Origin: AWTP1-13 sp035762425
GTDB taxonomy: Bacteria > Pseudomonadota > Alphaproteobacteria > Rhizobiales > Hyphomicrobiaceae
Length of the DNA: 15,532 nucleotides
Direction: 5' to 3'
Assembly (NCBI GenBank): GCA_035762425.1
Contig: DASTOW010000034.1
Span: 1-15,532, forward strand
Shown piece after piece: positions 6,904 to 13,659 of this stretch. Both the position numbers and the translations under genes were made by a program. Numbering within the stretch: position 1 is the stretch's first letter; every line of letters begins with the position of its first letter. The notes under the pieces are model-generated. The model ran no database searches. It was not told the DNA's origin and saw only the letters and a program-made list of their open reading frames with translations.

Positions 6904-8519
6904 CACTGGGCTCCTGTTGACGGATGGCGGACCGGCTCCGGCGCCAGCTCGCCGCGCTTCACCATCTCAACCAGATGGCGCTTCAGGATCTTGCCGCTGG
7001 CTGTCAGCGGGAACTCGTCGAGGCGGACGAAGAACTCAGGCATGTCATACTTGGACAGGCCCTCGCGGCCAAGGTGGCTGAGCAGTTCGCTGGCCAGGAT
7101 GCTGCCGGTTATGGCGATGCAAACGCGCTCGCCCAGCCGTTCGTCGGCCACCGGAAAGCAAGCGACGCGGGCTACCTGCACATGCCGCAGAGCCAGCGCC
7201 TCAATGTGCGCCGGATAGATATTGTGGCCGCCGCGGATGATCAGATCCTTGGACCGCCCGACCACCTTCAGGTTGCCGCGTTCATCAAGCACGCCGAGGT
7301 CACCGGACATGAACCAGCCGTCGCGGTTGAAGCTCATCTCGGTTGCCACCTGGTTGTCGAAGTAGCCGAGCATCAGCGCGCCCCCGCGGCCGCCGATCTC
7401 GCCCACCTCGCCGATGGCCACGGGGCGGTCGCGATCGGCGGCATCGAACAGGCGCACCTCGTAACCGGGGCCGCCGCGTCCGCAGGTCGCCACGCTGATG
7501 TCAGTGTCATCGTCCGGGTGTGTGTACTGGTGCGAGGAGTTTTCCGTCATGCCATAGATGTTCTGCGGCTGGATGCCCTGGGCGACGAAGCCGGCTGCCA
7601 GCGAGGGCGGAATCGGCGCACCCGCCATGTAGAACACGGCGACCTTGCCGAGCCGCTCGATGCCGCGCGCCTTCTGCTGGGCGAGCACGTCCATGGCGTG
7701 GGTAGGCACGCCCAAGACGTAGGTGGCGCCCGTGTCGATGATCCAGTCGAGGGAGGCCTTGCCCGCCGGTGGATCGTTGGTCACGAACAGGCAGCCGGCC
7801 AGCAGCCACTGCGCGATCCCCACCCATGCTATGTGGTGCGACAGCGGCGACAGGCTGAGCAGCACCGTGTGGGGACCGTGGCTCCAGTCGCGCACCAGGT
7901 CGCGTGCGTTGGCCAGCAGCGAGTTGTCCGAGTGCATGACGCACTTTGGCGCGCCGGTGGTGCCGGAGGTAAAGGCCAGATAGGCGACCTTGTCGGGATC
8001 ATCGCAGGGCGGGTGGTCGCTGGCACCCGGAGCCGGCATGGTGTCCGGCGTGTAGACGGCCCTCAGGGAAGTGACGCCGGCAAGCACCTTGTCGAAATCG
8101 ACGCGGGCGCGATCGGCGCCCGCGCCCGGTTCGGTCAGCAGCGCGCGGGCGCTCAGTCGCTGCAGAAGCGTGCCGATTTCGCCGCAGGTAAAGGTGCGGT
8201 GCAGGGACGGATTGCAAGCAATCCCCTCGCGCGCGCAGGCAAGAAACATGACGATCGCTTCGGCGCGGTTCGACATCCAGATCGATACGCGGTCACCGCC
8301 GCCGATGCCTTTGCTCCGCAGCTCGGCGGCGACCCCATCCACCCAGTTCAGCAACTGGGCCCACGTCAGCGTGCGCCGTCCGTCCTGCAGCGCCGCCGCG
8401 TGCGGCCGTTCGGCCGCCTGCCGCGCCATCAGCGCGTAGAACGTGTCCGGCCGCCAGACGCCCTGATCGTAGTAGCGCCGGGCCGCAGCTGGATGGTGCA
8501 GGGTCAGGAATGGACGCAC
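6903..8519 (-). CDS. Acyl-CoA synthetase (AMP-forming), candidate cyclohexane-carboxylate/medium-chain CoA ligase (AliA-like)
   Basis: A 538-residue ANL-family ligase that activates a carboxylic acid as acyl-AMP and then acyl-CoA. Motifs in order: phosphate loop TSGTTGAPK (184-192), YGMTE (322-326), GDLGVLDERGNLKVVGRSKD (406-425) with hinge region Arg422, IRGGHNIYPAHIE (428-440), and the adenylation lysine Lys510 in LTASGKILKR. The N-terminal ACNPSLHRTFT segment resembles a ligase group often annotated as cyclohexanecarboxylate-CoA ligase; I rely on memory of that group. The GTG start at 8519-8517 follows the BadI-like stop by 15 bases and has only a weak ribosome site. As the only ligase in the operon it is the entry enzyme, and its acid decides what the pathway degrades. 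Benzoate, medium-chain fatty acid and alicyclic acid ligases cannot be separated by eye. Confidence 0.94.
   Translation of the reverse strand: MRPFLTLHHPAAARRYYDQGVWRPDTFYALMARQAAERPHAAALQDGRRTLTWAQLLNWVDGVAAELRSKGIGGGDRVSIWMSNRAEAIVMFLACAREGIACNPSLHRTFTCGEIGTLLQRLSARALLTEPGAGADRARVDFDKVLAGVTSLRAVYTPDTMPAPGASDHPPCDDPDKVAYLAFTSGTTGAPKCVMHSDNSLLANARDLVRDWSHGPHTVLLSLSPLSHHIAWVGIAQWLLAGCLFVTNDPPAGKASLDWIIDTGATYVLGVPTHAMDVLAQQKARGIERLGKVAVFYMAGAPIPPSLAAGFVAQGIQPQNIYGMTENSSHQYTHPDDDTDISVATCGRGGPGYEVRLFDAADRDRPVAIGEVGEIGGRGGALMLGYFDNQVATEMSFNRDGWFMSGDLGVLDERGNLKVVGRSKDLIIRGGHNIYPAHIEALALRHVQVARVACFPVADERLGERVCIAITGSILASELLSHLGREGLSKYDMPEFFVRLDEFPLTASGKILKRHLVEMVKRGELAPEPVRHPSTGAQ
6911..6915 (-). promoter_or_regulatory. 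Ribosome binding site AGGAG that fixes the enoyl-CoA hydratase start
   Basis: AGGAG on the minus strand lies seven bases from the ATG at 6903 and four from the GTG at 6906, so it favours the ATG as the true start of the hydratase gene. Confidence 0.7.
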
Positions 8520-8534
8520 GGCTGGAAGCCCCGG

Positions 8535-9314
8535 CTACTTTCCGAACTTGGACGGGTCGGGTTTGCGCTTGGCAGCGAATGCCTGCGACAGCTCCTTGCT
8601 TTCGTCGCTGTGCAGATAGCTGCGCAGCAACAGATCGTGCGCCATGCGCGATAGGCCGGACACACCGCCATGTCGGGCATTGAAGGCGGCTTTGACCGAG
8701 GCCAGCGCGAACGAGCCGCGTTCGGCGATCTCGAGTGCGAATGCGCGTGTTGCAGCCTTCAGCTCGGCGTCTGGCACCACCGTGTTGATGAGGCCCATGG
8801 CAAGCGCTTCGCGCGCGCTAATCTTGGGATTGCGAAACCAGATCTCCTTGGCGCGCTTCTTGCCAACGAGGTCTTCCAGGTACCAGGTGCCGTAGCCCGC
8901 ATCGAACGAACCCATCATCGGCCCGACTTGGCGGAAAACCGCGCTCTCCTTGGCGACGGTGCAGTCGCACAGCATCTGCAGGACATTGCCGCCGCCGACG
9001 GCGAAGCCGTTCACCGAGGCGATCACCGGCTTCTGCAGCTTCTCGATCGACTCGTACATCTCCAGGGTCGGCAGCGTGCCGGCGTAGAGGGTGGTGTCCT
9101 CCATGCCCTCCTTGCGCCCGCCGATGCAGAAGAACTTGTCGCCGGCACCGGTCAGCACGATGACGCGGGTGCGTGTCTCACGGCGGATGTCGTTGATGCA
9201 GTCGCGGATCTCATGGCACATGACCGGTGTGAACATGTTGCCGTCGTCGGGCCGGTTGAGCGTGATGGTGCCGATCGGACCGTCTTCCTCGTAGCGGATG
9301 GTCTCGTAGCTCAA
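8535..9314 (-). CDS. badI: BadI/MenB-like crotonase: 2-ketocycloalkanecarboxyl-CoA ring-cleaving hydrolase
   Basis: A 259-residue crotonase-superfamily protein of the MenB/BadI branch. BadI hydrolyses 2-ketocyclohexane-carboxyl-CoA to pimelyl-CoA by a retro-Dieckmann-type cleavage. Branch hallmarks are NGFAVGGGNVLQMLCD (102-117), with Asn where hydratases have Glu, QVGPMMGSFDAGYGTWYLEDLVGKKRAKEIWF (129-160), AMGLINTVVP, and a tail SDESKELSQAFAAKRKP (236-251) very like BadI. Both hydratase glutamates are missing, so it is not a normal hydratase. GGR (65-67) replaces the GGD usual in MenB/BadI. The start is a TTG at 9314-9312 with AAGGAG seven bases upstream; no ATG lies near. It is the first gene of the operon. 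A steroid-ring hydrolase of the EchA20 kind and MenB itself are alternatives, but no other menaquinone gene is present. Confidence 0.85.
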   Translation of the reverse strand: MSYETIRYEEDGPIGTITLNRPDDGNMFTPVMCHEIRDCINDIRRETRTRVIVLTGAGDKFFCIGGRKEGMEDTTLYAGTLPTLEMYESIEKLQKPVIASVNGFAVGGGNVLQMLCDCTVAKESAVFRQVGPMMGSFDAGYGTWYLEDLVGKKRAKEIWFRNPKISAREALAMGLINTVVPDAELKAATRAFALEIAERGSFALASVKAAFNARHGGVSGLSRMAHDLLLRSYLHSDESKELSQAFAAKRKPDPSKFGK

Positions 9315-9459
9315 GTGCCTTCTCCTTGGGGTGTCGCCAACTCATCTTGCGAGCGCAGGCCGCCGCAGTCCATCACGCCAGAGCGCTCTTCCGCAACAGG
9401 ATCATAGCAGGTCCGCGCTGGCGTCCTGCCTGGCAATTGCCGTGTCAATGGCCGCCGGC
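9315..9459 (-). promoter_or_regulatory. Likely promoter/operator region of the catabolic operon
   Basis: This 145-base gap separates cofE from the operon and is the longest break in the same-strand gene row between 644 and 12601. It holds two perfect 10-bp palindromes, GGCAATTGCC at 9432-9441 and AGAGCGCTCT at 9380-9389. Between them, on the minus strand, is TATGAT (9401-9406), close to a sigma70 -10 box. TTGACA occurs at 9443-9448, but 36 bases from TATGAT, too far to pair with it. The palindromes may be operator sites for a regulator that is not in the window. All of this is inferred from pattern alone. Confidence 0.4.
9322..9327 (-). promoter_or_regulatory. Strong ribosome binding site AAGGAG for a TTG start
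   Basis: AAGGAG on the minus strand ends seven bases before the TTG at 9314. The near-consensus site and spacing decide this unusual start for the ring-cleaving hydrolase; the next methionine codon lies 26 codons inside the protein, within the conserved fold. Confidence 0.8.
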
Positions 9460-10230
9460 TCAGCGGAACATGTCCAGCGTGCGGGGGCGGACCAGATCCC
9501 GCGCGCTGCCGTCGCCTGGTGGGTAAGGAAAGCCGCGCACCATCACGATCGGCCGGCCTTCATCGGCCTGCCCCATCAGGAGGGAGGCAGCGGCGGCCAC
9601 CTCGTCGGCCACGCCGACCTCGGTCGAGCGCAGCGTGCGGCCGTGCCGGTCCGGTTTGCCTCGCAGGTCCAGCAGTGCCGGAAGCCCGCTGGCGCCAAGG
9701 GCGGTGCCGACCGTGCCGTTGCGCCAGGCGCGGCCGAGGCTGTCGTTGATGACCACGCCGAGCCTGGCGTCGGTCGCTTTCTGCAGGCGATCGCGGATCG
9801 CGGTGGCGCTGCCGTCTGGATCGCGCGGCAGCAGGAGCACGCGTTCGTCCGCGCCGGCTGGCTCCAGGTTCGACGCGTCGATGCCGGCGTTGGCGAGCAC
9901 GAGCCCCAGGCGGTGCTCCACCACGATCACATCGGGCCGATGGCGCACCACCTCGTGCGATTCCTGCAGCATCAGCTCGACAACGCGTGGGTCCTTGCGC
10001 GCGGCGTGCGCCAGCTCGTTGGCACGGGCCGACGGAGTGACATCGGCCAGGCGGACGTAGCGGTCCTCGGATTTCGATACGATTTTCTGCGCCAGCACCA
10101 CGACGTCGCCGTCGCAAAGCTGCTCGCCGGCGCGCGCAACGCCGGCCAGGATCAGCGCCGCGAGATCATCGCCTGGCCGCACCTCCGGCACGTCCGGCAG
10201 TGCAGTCAGCGACAGTCTAGGCGCGGTCAT
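9460..10230 (-). CDS. cofE: Coenzyme F420:L-glutamate ligase (CofE), single-domain
   Basis: A 256-residue CofE enzyme, which adds glutamates to F420-0 with GTP. The protein reads as the family along its whole length: GDVVVLAQKIVSKSEDR (41-57), VEHRLGLVLANAGIDASNLEPAG (104-126), DGSATAIRDRLQ (139-150), VVINDSLGRAWRNGTVGTALG (159-179) and TEVGVADEVAAAASLLMGQ (203-221). The acidic residues in NAGID, NDSLGR and VADE are those expected around the metal/GTP site. It has only the ligase domain; actinobacterial FbiB carries an extra C-terminal FMN-dependent reductase domain, so a dehydro-F420 reductase would have to be encoded elsewhere. The ATG lies four bases after the fbiC stop, so the two are surely co-transcribed. 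Confidence 0.95.
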   Translation of the reverse strand: MTAPRLSLTALPDVPEVRPGDDLAALILAGVARAGEQLCDGDVVVLAQKIVSKSEDRYVRLADVTPSARANELAHAARKDPRVVELMLQESHEVVRHRPDVIVVEHRLGLVLANAGIDASNLEPAGADERVLLLPRDPDGSATAIRDRLQKATDARLGVVINDSLGRAWRNGTVGTALGASGLPALLDLRGKPDRHGRTLRSTEVGVADEVAAAASLLMGQADEGRPIVMVRGFPYPPGDGSARDLVRPRTLDMFR

Positions 10231-10234
10231 GGCG

Positions 10235-12601
10235 CTATTCCACTGCTGCCAGCTTGCGGTTGGCCCCCGTCACGAGCGGAGCCAGCGCCGGCGCGTTGAA
10301 GGAGGCGGTGCGCCGCTCGTCGCTGACCTCGCCGTAGAGCGTGGTACGCTGCTGCGCCACTCGGCCGATCGACCCAATCAGCGTCTGCATCGCCTCGGGG
10401 CCAAGCTCCTGGCCGTGCTCGGTGCCGGCGGCGCGCGAGATGCTTTCGTTCATAAGTGTGCCGCCAAGATCGTTGGCGCCGGCGTTGAGACAGGCCGCCG
10501 CGCCCTCCTGTCCCATCTTCACCCACGAGGTCTGGATGTTGGGGATCAGCGGGTTGAGTACCAGACGGGCCACCGCATGCATCAGCCCGGCCTCGCGGTA
10601 GGTCGGCCCTTTGCGGGCGCGTCCGCGCAGATACATCGGCGCTTCCATGTGCACGAACGGCAGCGGCACGAACTCAGTGAAGCCGCCGGTTTCCTCCTGC
10701 AGGTCGCGGATCGCGAGCAGGTGACGGGCCCAGTGCACCGGCCGCTCCATATGGCCGTACATGATGGTGGCCGTGCTGCGCAGCCCGGCGCGATGCGCCG
10801 CGCGCATGACGTCAAGCCATGCGCCGGTCTTCAGCTTGTCCGGACACAGCTCGGCGCGCACCTCGTCGTCGAGGATCTCGGCGGCGGTGCCTGGCAGCGT
10901 GCCGAGGCCGGCCTCCTTCAACTGCAGCAGAAAATCGCCAACTGGGATGCCGAGCGTGGCTGCCCCCTGCGCGACCTCCAGCGGCGAGAAGGCGTGGATG
11001 TGCAGGCCTGGTTGCGCCTCGCGAATAGCGCGCGCGATGGCCAGGTAGGTGGCACCCGTGTAGTCGGGATGGATGCCGCCCTGCAGGCACACTTCGGTGG
11101 CGCCGCGCTGCCAGGCTTCGTGCGCGCGGCGTATGATCTCGGAGAGCTGCAAATCGTAGGGCTCGCCGCGCAGGGCCGCGTGCTTCTTGCCCTTCGAGAA
11201 GGCGCAGAACGCGCAGCGAAAGTAGCAGATGTTGGTGTAATTGATGTTGCGATTGACGACGTAGCGCACGACATCGCCGCTCACCTGGCGACGAAGGCTG
11301 TCAGCGGAGTGCAGCACCAGCTCGCAACTGGCATCGCGGGCGGAGAACAGCCGTACGATGTCTGGCGGATCGAGGCGGTGCCCGTCCATGGCCCTGGTGA
11401 TGGCGTGTTGTACCTTCGGATCCTGCGAGCCGAGGCGCGGCGTCGCGACAGGCGGCTTCGTCGAGGTGCCGGGCGACCAGCGGTCCTGGCGCGCAAGGCC
11501 ATCTGCATCGATGCAGCGGCGCACGCGAACGGCGAGCGCCGGCGCCAGCCATTTGTCCGGGGCCAGAGCGTAGCTCGGATACACGGGCAAGCGATTGACC
11601 AGCGCCTTGCCGGCGCCGGCTGTGCGTTCGGCGAGCGCAGTGATCTGCGGCCACGCGGCTTCGGGGTTCACGTGGTCGATGGTGACCGGCGAAATGCCGC
11701 CCCAGTCGTTGATGCCGGCGCCGATCAGACGCTCGTAGCCGGATGGCGTCAGGTTCGGAGGGGCTTGCAGATTGCTATCCGCACCAAGCAGGATGCGCGC
11801 CACCGCCACCGTCCACAGCAGGTTATCGAAGTCCGGCTCTTCGGCCCCGGCCATCCTAGTGTCGGCCTTGGCGCGGAAGTTCTGCACAATCACTTCCTGG
11901 ATGTGTCCGTGGCGGTGGTGCAGATCGCGAATGGCCAGCAGCGCATCGATGCGCTCCTGGCGCGTCTCGCCGATGCCGATCAGGATGCCGGTGGTGAACG
12001 GCACCGCCAGCCGGCCAGCGAGCTCCAGCGTCTCCAGGCGGCGGGTGGGATGCTTGTCGGGCGAGCCGTAGTGCACGCCACCCGGCTGGCACAGTCGCTC
12101 ACTGGTCGACTCGAGCATAATGCCCTGGCTGACCGAAACCTCGCGCAGCGCAGCGATCTCCTCGCCCGTCATGACACCCGGATTTACGTGCGGCAGCAGG
12201 CCTGTCTCCTTGAGGACCAACTCGCACATGGCGCGCAAATAGCCGATCGTGGAGCCGTGGCCGAGCGCGTCGAGCGCCTCGCGCGCCGCGCGGTAGCGCA
12301 GCTCAGGCTTGTCGCCGAGGGTGAACAGCGCTTCGGTGCAGCCGGCCTGCTCGCCGCGGCGCGCGATGTCGAGCACCTGCTCGGGAAGCAGATAGGGGCG
12401 CTCAACCTTGCTTGGCGCCTTGGCGAAGGTGCAGTAGTGGCATACGTCGCGGCACAGCTTGGTGAGCGGGATGAACACCTTGCGTGAGTAGGAGACGATG
12501 CGGCCGTGGCCCTGGTCGCGCAGGTCGGCGGCCGCAGTCATGAGCACGGGAAGCGGTGCCGTCAGAAGCCATTGCCGCTGCTCGCCGGTGATTCCTGTCA
12601 T
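10235..12601 (-). CDS. fbiC: Bifunctional FO synthase (CofG-CofH fusion, FbiC)
   Basis: A 788-residue fusion of two radical SAM enzymes that together make 7,8-didemethyl-8-hydroxy-5-deazariboflavin (FO), the F420 chromophore, from tyrosine and the flavin precursor 5-amino-6-ribitylaminouracil. The N-terminal CofG half has its CxxxCxxC cluster at Cys50/54/57 (TKLCRDVCHYCTF), and the CofH half has one at Cys459/463/466 (NICYFRCAFCAF). CofG features such as MLESTSERL, GILIGIGET and VIVQNFRAK, and CofH features such as VCLQGGIHPDYTG, TATIMYGHME and NDLGGTLMNESISRAAG are clear. I chose the ATG at 12601-12599 because the fold begins there; the frame stays open upstream with a TTG at 12685, and the ribosome site before the ATG is weak. 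Length agrees with FbiC (about 800-860 residues). Confidence 0.97.
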   Translation of the reverse strand: MTGITGEQRQWLLTAPLPVLMTAAADLRDQGHGRIVSYSRKVFIPLTKLCRDVCHYCTFAKAPSKVERPYLLPEQVLDIARRGEQAGCTEALFTLGDKPELRYRAAREALDALGHGSTIGYLRAMCELVLKETGLLPHVNPGVMTGEEIAALREVSVSQGIMLESTSERLCQPGGVHYGSPDKHPTRRLETLELAGRLAVPFTTGILIGIGETRQERIDALLAIRDLHHRHGHIQEVIVQNFRAKADTRMAGAEEPDFDNLLWTVAVARILLGADSNLQAPPNLTPSGYERLIGAGINDWGGISPVTIDHVNPEAAWPQITALAERTAGAGKALVNRLPVYPSYALAPDKWLAPALAVRVRRCIDADGLARQDRWSPGTSTKPPVATPRLGSQDPKVQHAITRAMDGHRLDPPDIVRLFSARDASCELVLHSADSLRRQVSGDVVRYVVNRNINYTNICYFRCAFCAFSKGKKHAALRGEPYDLQLSEIIRRAHEAWQRGATEVCLQGGIHPDYTGATYLAIARAIREAQPGLHIHAFSPLEVAQGAATLGIPVGDFLLQLKEAGLGTLPGTAAEILDDEVRAELCPDKLKTGAWLDVMRAAHRAGLRSTATIMYGHMERPVHWARHLLAIRDLQEETGGFTEFVPLPFVHMEAPMYLRGRARKGPTYREAGLMHAVARLVLNPLIPNIQTSWVKMGQEGAAACLNAGANDLGGTLMNESISRAAGTEHGQELGPEAMQTLIGSIGRVAQQRTTLYGEVSDERRTASFNAPALAPLVTGANRKLAAVE

Positions 12602-12712
12602 TGTTGGTCCGCTTGCTGCATGCCAGAAGCCGTCAGCCTTCCGATTACGCGCCCTGTGGCGGGTGGTCCAGCCCTTCTTGCGCAAAGCCGGGTAGCGTTC
12701 CGCGTAGGCCGG
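12602..12712 (-). other. Gap between the membrane protein gene and fbiC
   Basis: About 110 bases separate the membrane protein stop from the fbiC ATG. The fbiC frame is open through all of it, back to the TAG of the upstream gene, and would code a basic peptide (start RKKGWTTRHRARNRKADGFW). I see no clear promoter. Either this is untranslated leader, or fbiC begins at the TTG at 12685 with a 28-residue basic extension not usual in the family. Confidence 0.35.
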
Positions 12713-13345
12713 CTACACGCGCGGCTGTTGCACGGATCCCAGGATGCGGTCGAGGGCGACCAGGGCGAACGCGATGCCCGCGAACACGACCACGAAGCCG
12801 GCCATGTTCTCCAAGCCCTGCTGATAGCCAAGTGATGTCATGTTGACGAACGGATAGGGATACCAGTCGGCCACCGCGCCGTGAACCAAGGTCCAGACGG
12901 CGTAGGCAAGGGGGGCAAGAAGCGAAGTCGCAACCATACGCCAAGGAACGCTTCCTTTTGGCACGAAAGCCATCCAGTCAATCATGAACAGCAACGGCGT
13001 GACGTAGTGCATGAGCCAATCGGCAAGCCGCTCGAGCCCATAGTCGTTGCCGATAAAGCGCAAGAAGAAAAAGTAGGTGGCGGCCACCACCATCAGGTAG
13101 CCGGCAATGGCCGTGCGCACCGATGGCGCCACAAGGAACCGCCCTGCCGTGCTATTCGGCGCGATTAGCGGCAGCAGCATCGCGAAGGCCGCCCCCGTAT
13201 TGGCAAGAATCGTAAAGTAGCTGAAGAAATTGATGGTGGAAGCGAGCAGGCCTGGGCCTCTGGGCAGGTGAACTTCCAGCCAGTACTGGAGCCCAAGGGC
13301 GGCGAAGCCGGTTGCGGCGGCAATGGTGCGTAGCAGGGTCTTCAT
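12713..13345 (-). CDS. Pr6Pr family (FAR-17a/AIG1-like) six-helix membrane protein
   Basis: A 210-residue integral membrane protein of the Pr6Pr family, relatives of eukaryotic FAR-17a/AIG1 proteins; the bacterial function is unknown. Six hydrophobic segments are at about 3-25, 38-61, 76-97, 110-128, 135-158 and 180-202. Family marks are FFSYFTILAN (40-49), HYVTPLLFMIDWMAFVPKG (113-131), WTLVHGAVADWYPYPFVN (151-168) and LGYQQGLEN (172-180). His113 and His155, buried in helices 4 and 5, match the positions of the conserved His/active-site-type residues in the AIG1 hydrolases. It lies on the same strand upstream of fbiC with a 111-base gap, so co-transcription is possible but unproven. No signal peptide apart from helix 1. 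Confidence 0.88.
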   Translation of the reverse strand: MKTLLRTIAAATGFAALGLQYWLEVHLPRGPGLLASTINFFSYFTILANTGAAFAMLLPLIAPNSTAGRFLVAPSVRTAIAGYLMVVAATYFFFLRFIGNDYGLERLADWLMHYVTPLLFMIDWMAFVPKGSVPWRMVATSLLAPLAYAVWTLVHGAVADWYPYPFVNMTSLGYQQGLENMAGFVVVFAGIAFALVALDRILGSVQQPRV

Positions 13346-13659
13346 GGCGTGCTCTTGAATCAGGGTTGCTGCATGCTATCCTTCTCAACGCGTTCGCCGC
13401 AGGTTTGCGTCTGCCCTATGCACGCAATTGGTGGACAAGCGCGTCGCCGGCCCTACCAGTCACCTTTATCCCCTCCCCGTTCGAGGAGAGGCAGTAGGCT
13501 GCGCGCTAGCTGCCGACCGGCGCGAAGATGCACGTGATGACCGGCACCAGGCTGACGACATCGGGCGGACCAATGCAGATGTGCCAGAGCATGCGCAAGC
13601 TGCTGCGCTAGGGCCGAGGGCCCACTTTGTCCAAGCGAGTTCCTGTACCAACGGCCTTC
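13346..13659. other. Intergenic stretch without a supported gene
   Basis: This stretch of over 300 bases lies between the membrane protein start and the immunity-type gene stop. Nothing in either strand looks like a full gene. A CTCCCCGTTCGAGGAG motif around 13472-13488 can form a weak stem without a T-run. A short Met-rich plus-strand frame (13528-13611) encodes MHVMTGTRLTTSGGPMQMCQ followed by a basic end; it has no ribosome site and is more likely a gene remnant than a gene. No tRNA, repeat array or mobile-element end was recognised. Confidence 0.5.

Noticed and set aside
6924..8654. A 576-codon plus-strand open frame opposite the ligase gene
   Set aside because: The translation is low-complexity, His/Arg/Ala-rich and motif-free, whereas the opposite strand carries all ANL ligase motifs.
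9401..9448. TTGACA plus TATGAT as a complete sigma70 promoter
   Set aside because: The two hexamers are 36 bases apart, far beyond the 16-18 base spacer needed, so they cannot work as one promoter.
10229..12487. A 752-codon plus-strand open frame opposite fbiC
   Set aside because: It mirrors the FbiC codons, with no recognisable domain; both radical SAM clusters are on the minus strand.
12602..12685. A 28-residue N-terminal extension of FbiC from a TTG at 12685
   Set aside because: The extension is basic and unlike the family, and the ATG at 12601 matches the usual start of the CofG domain, though its ribosome site is weak.
13528..13611. A Met-rich 27-residue plus-strand peptide as a copper-binding small protein
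   Set aside because: It has no ribosome site, follows a nearby in-frame stop, and its short length makes chance likely.
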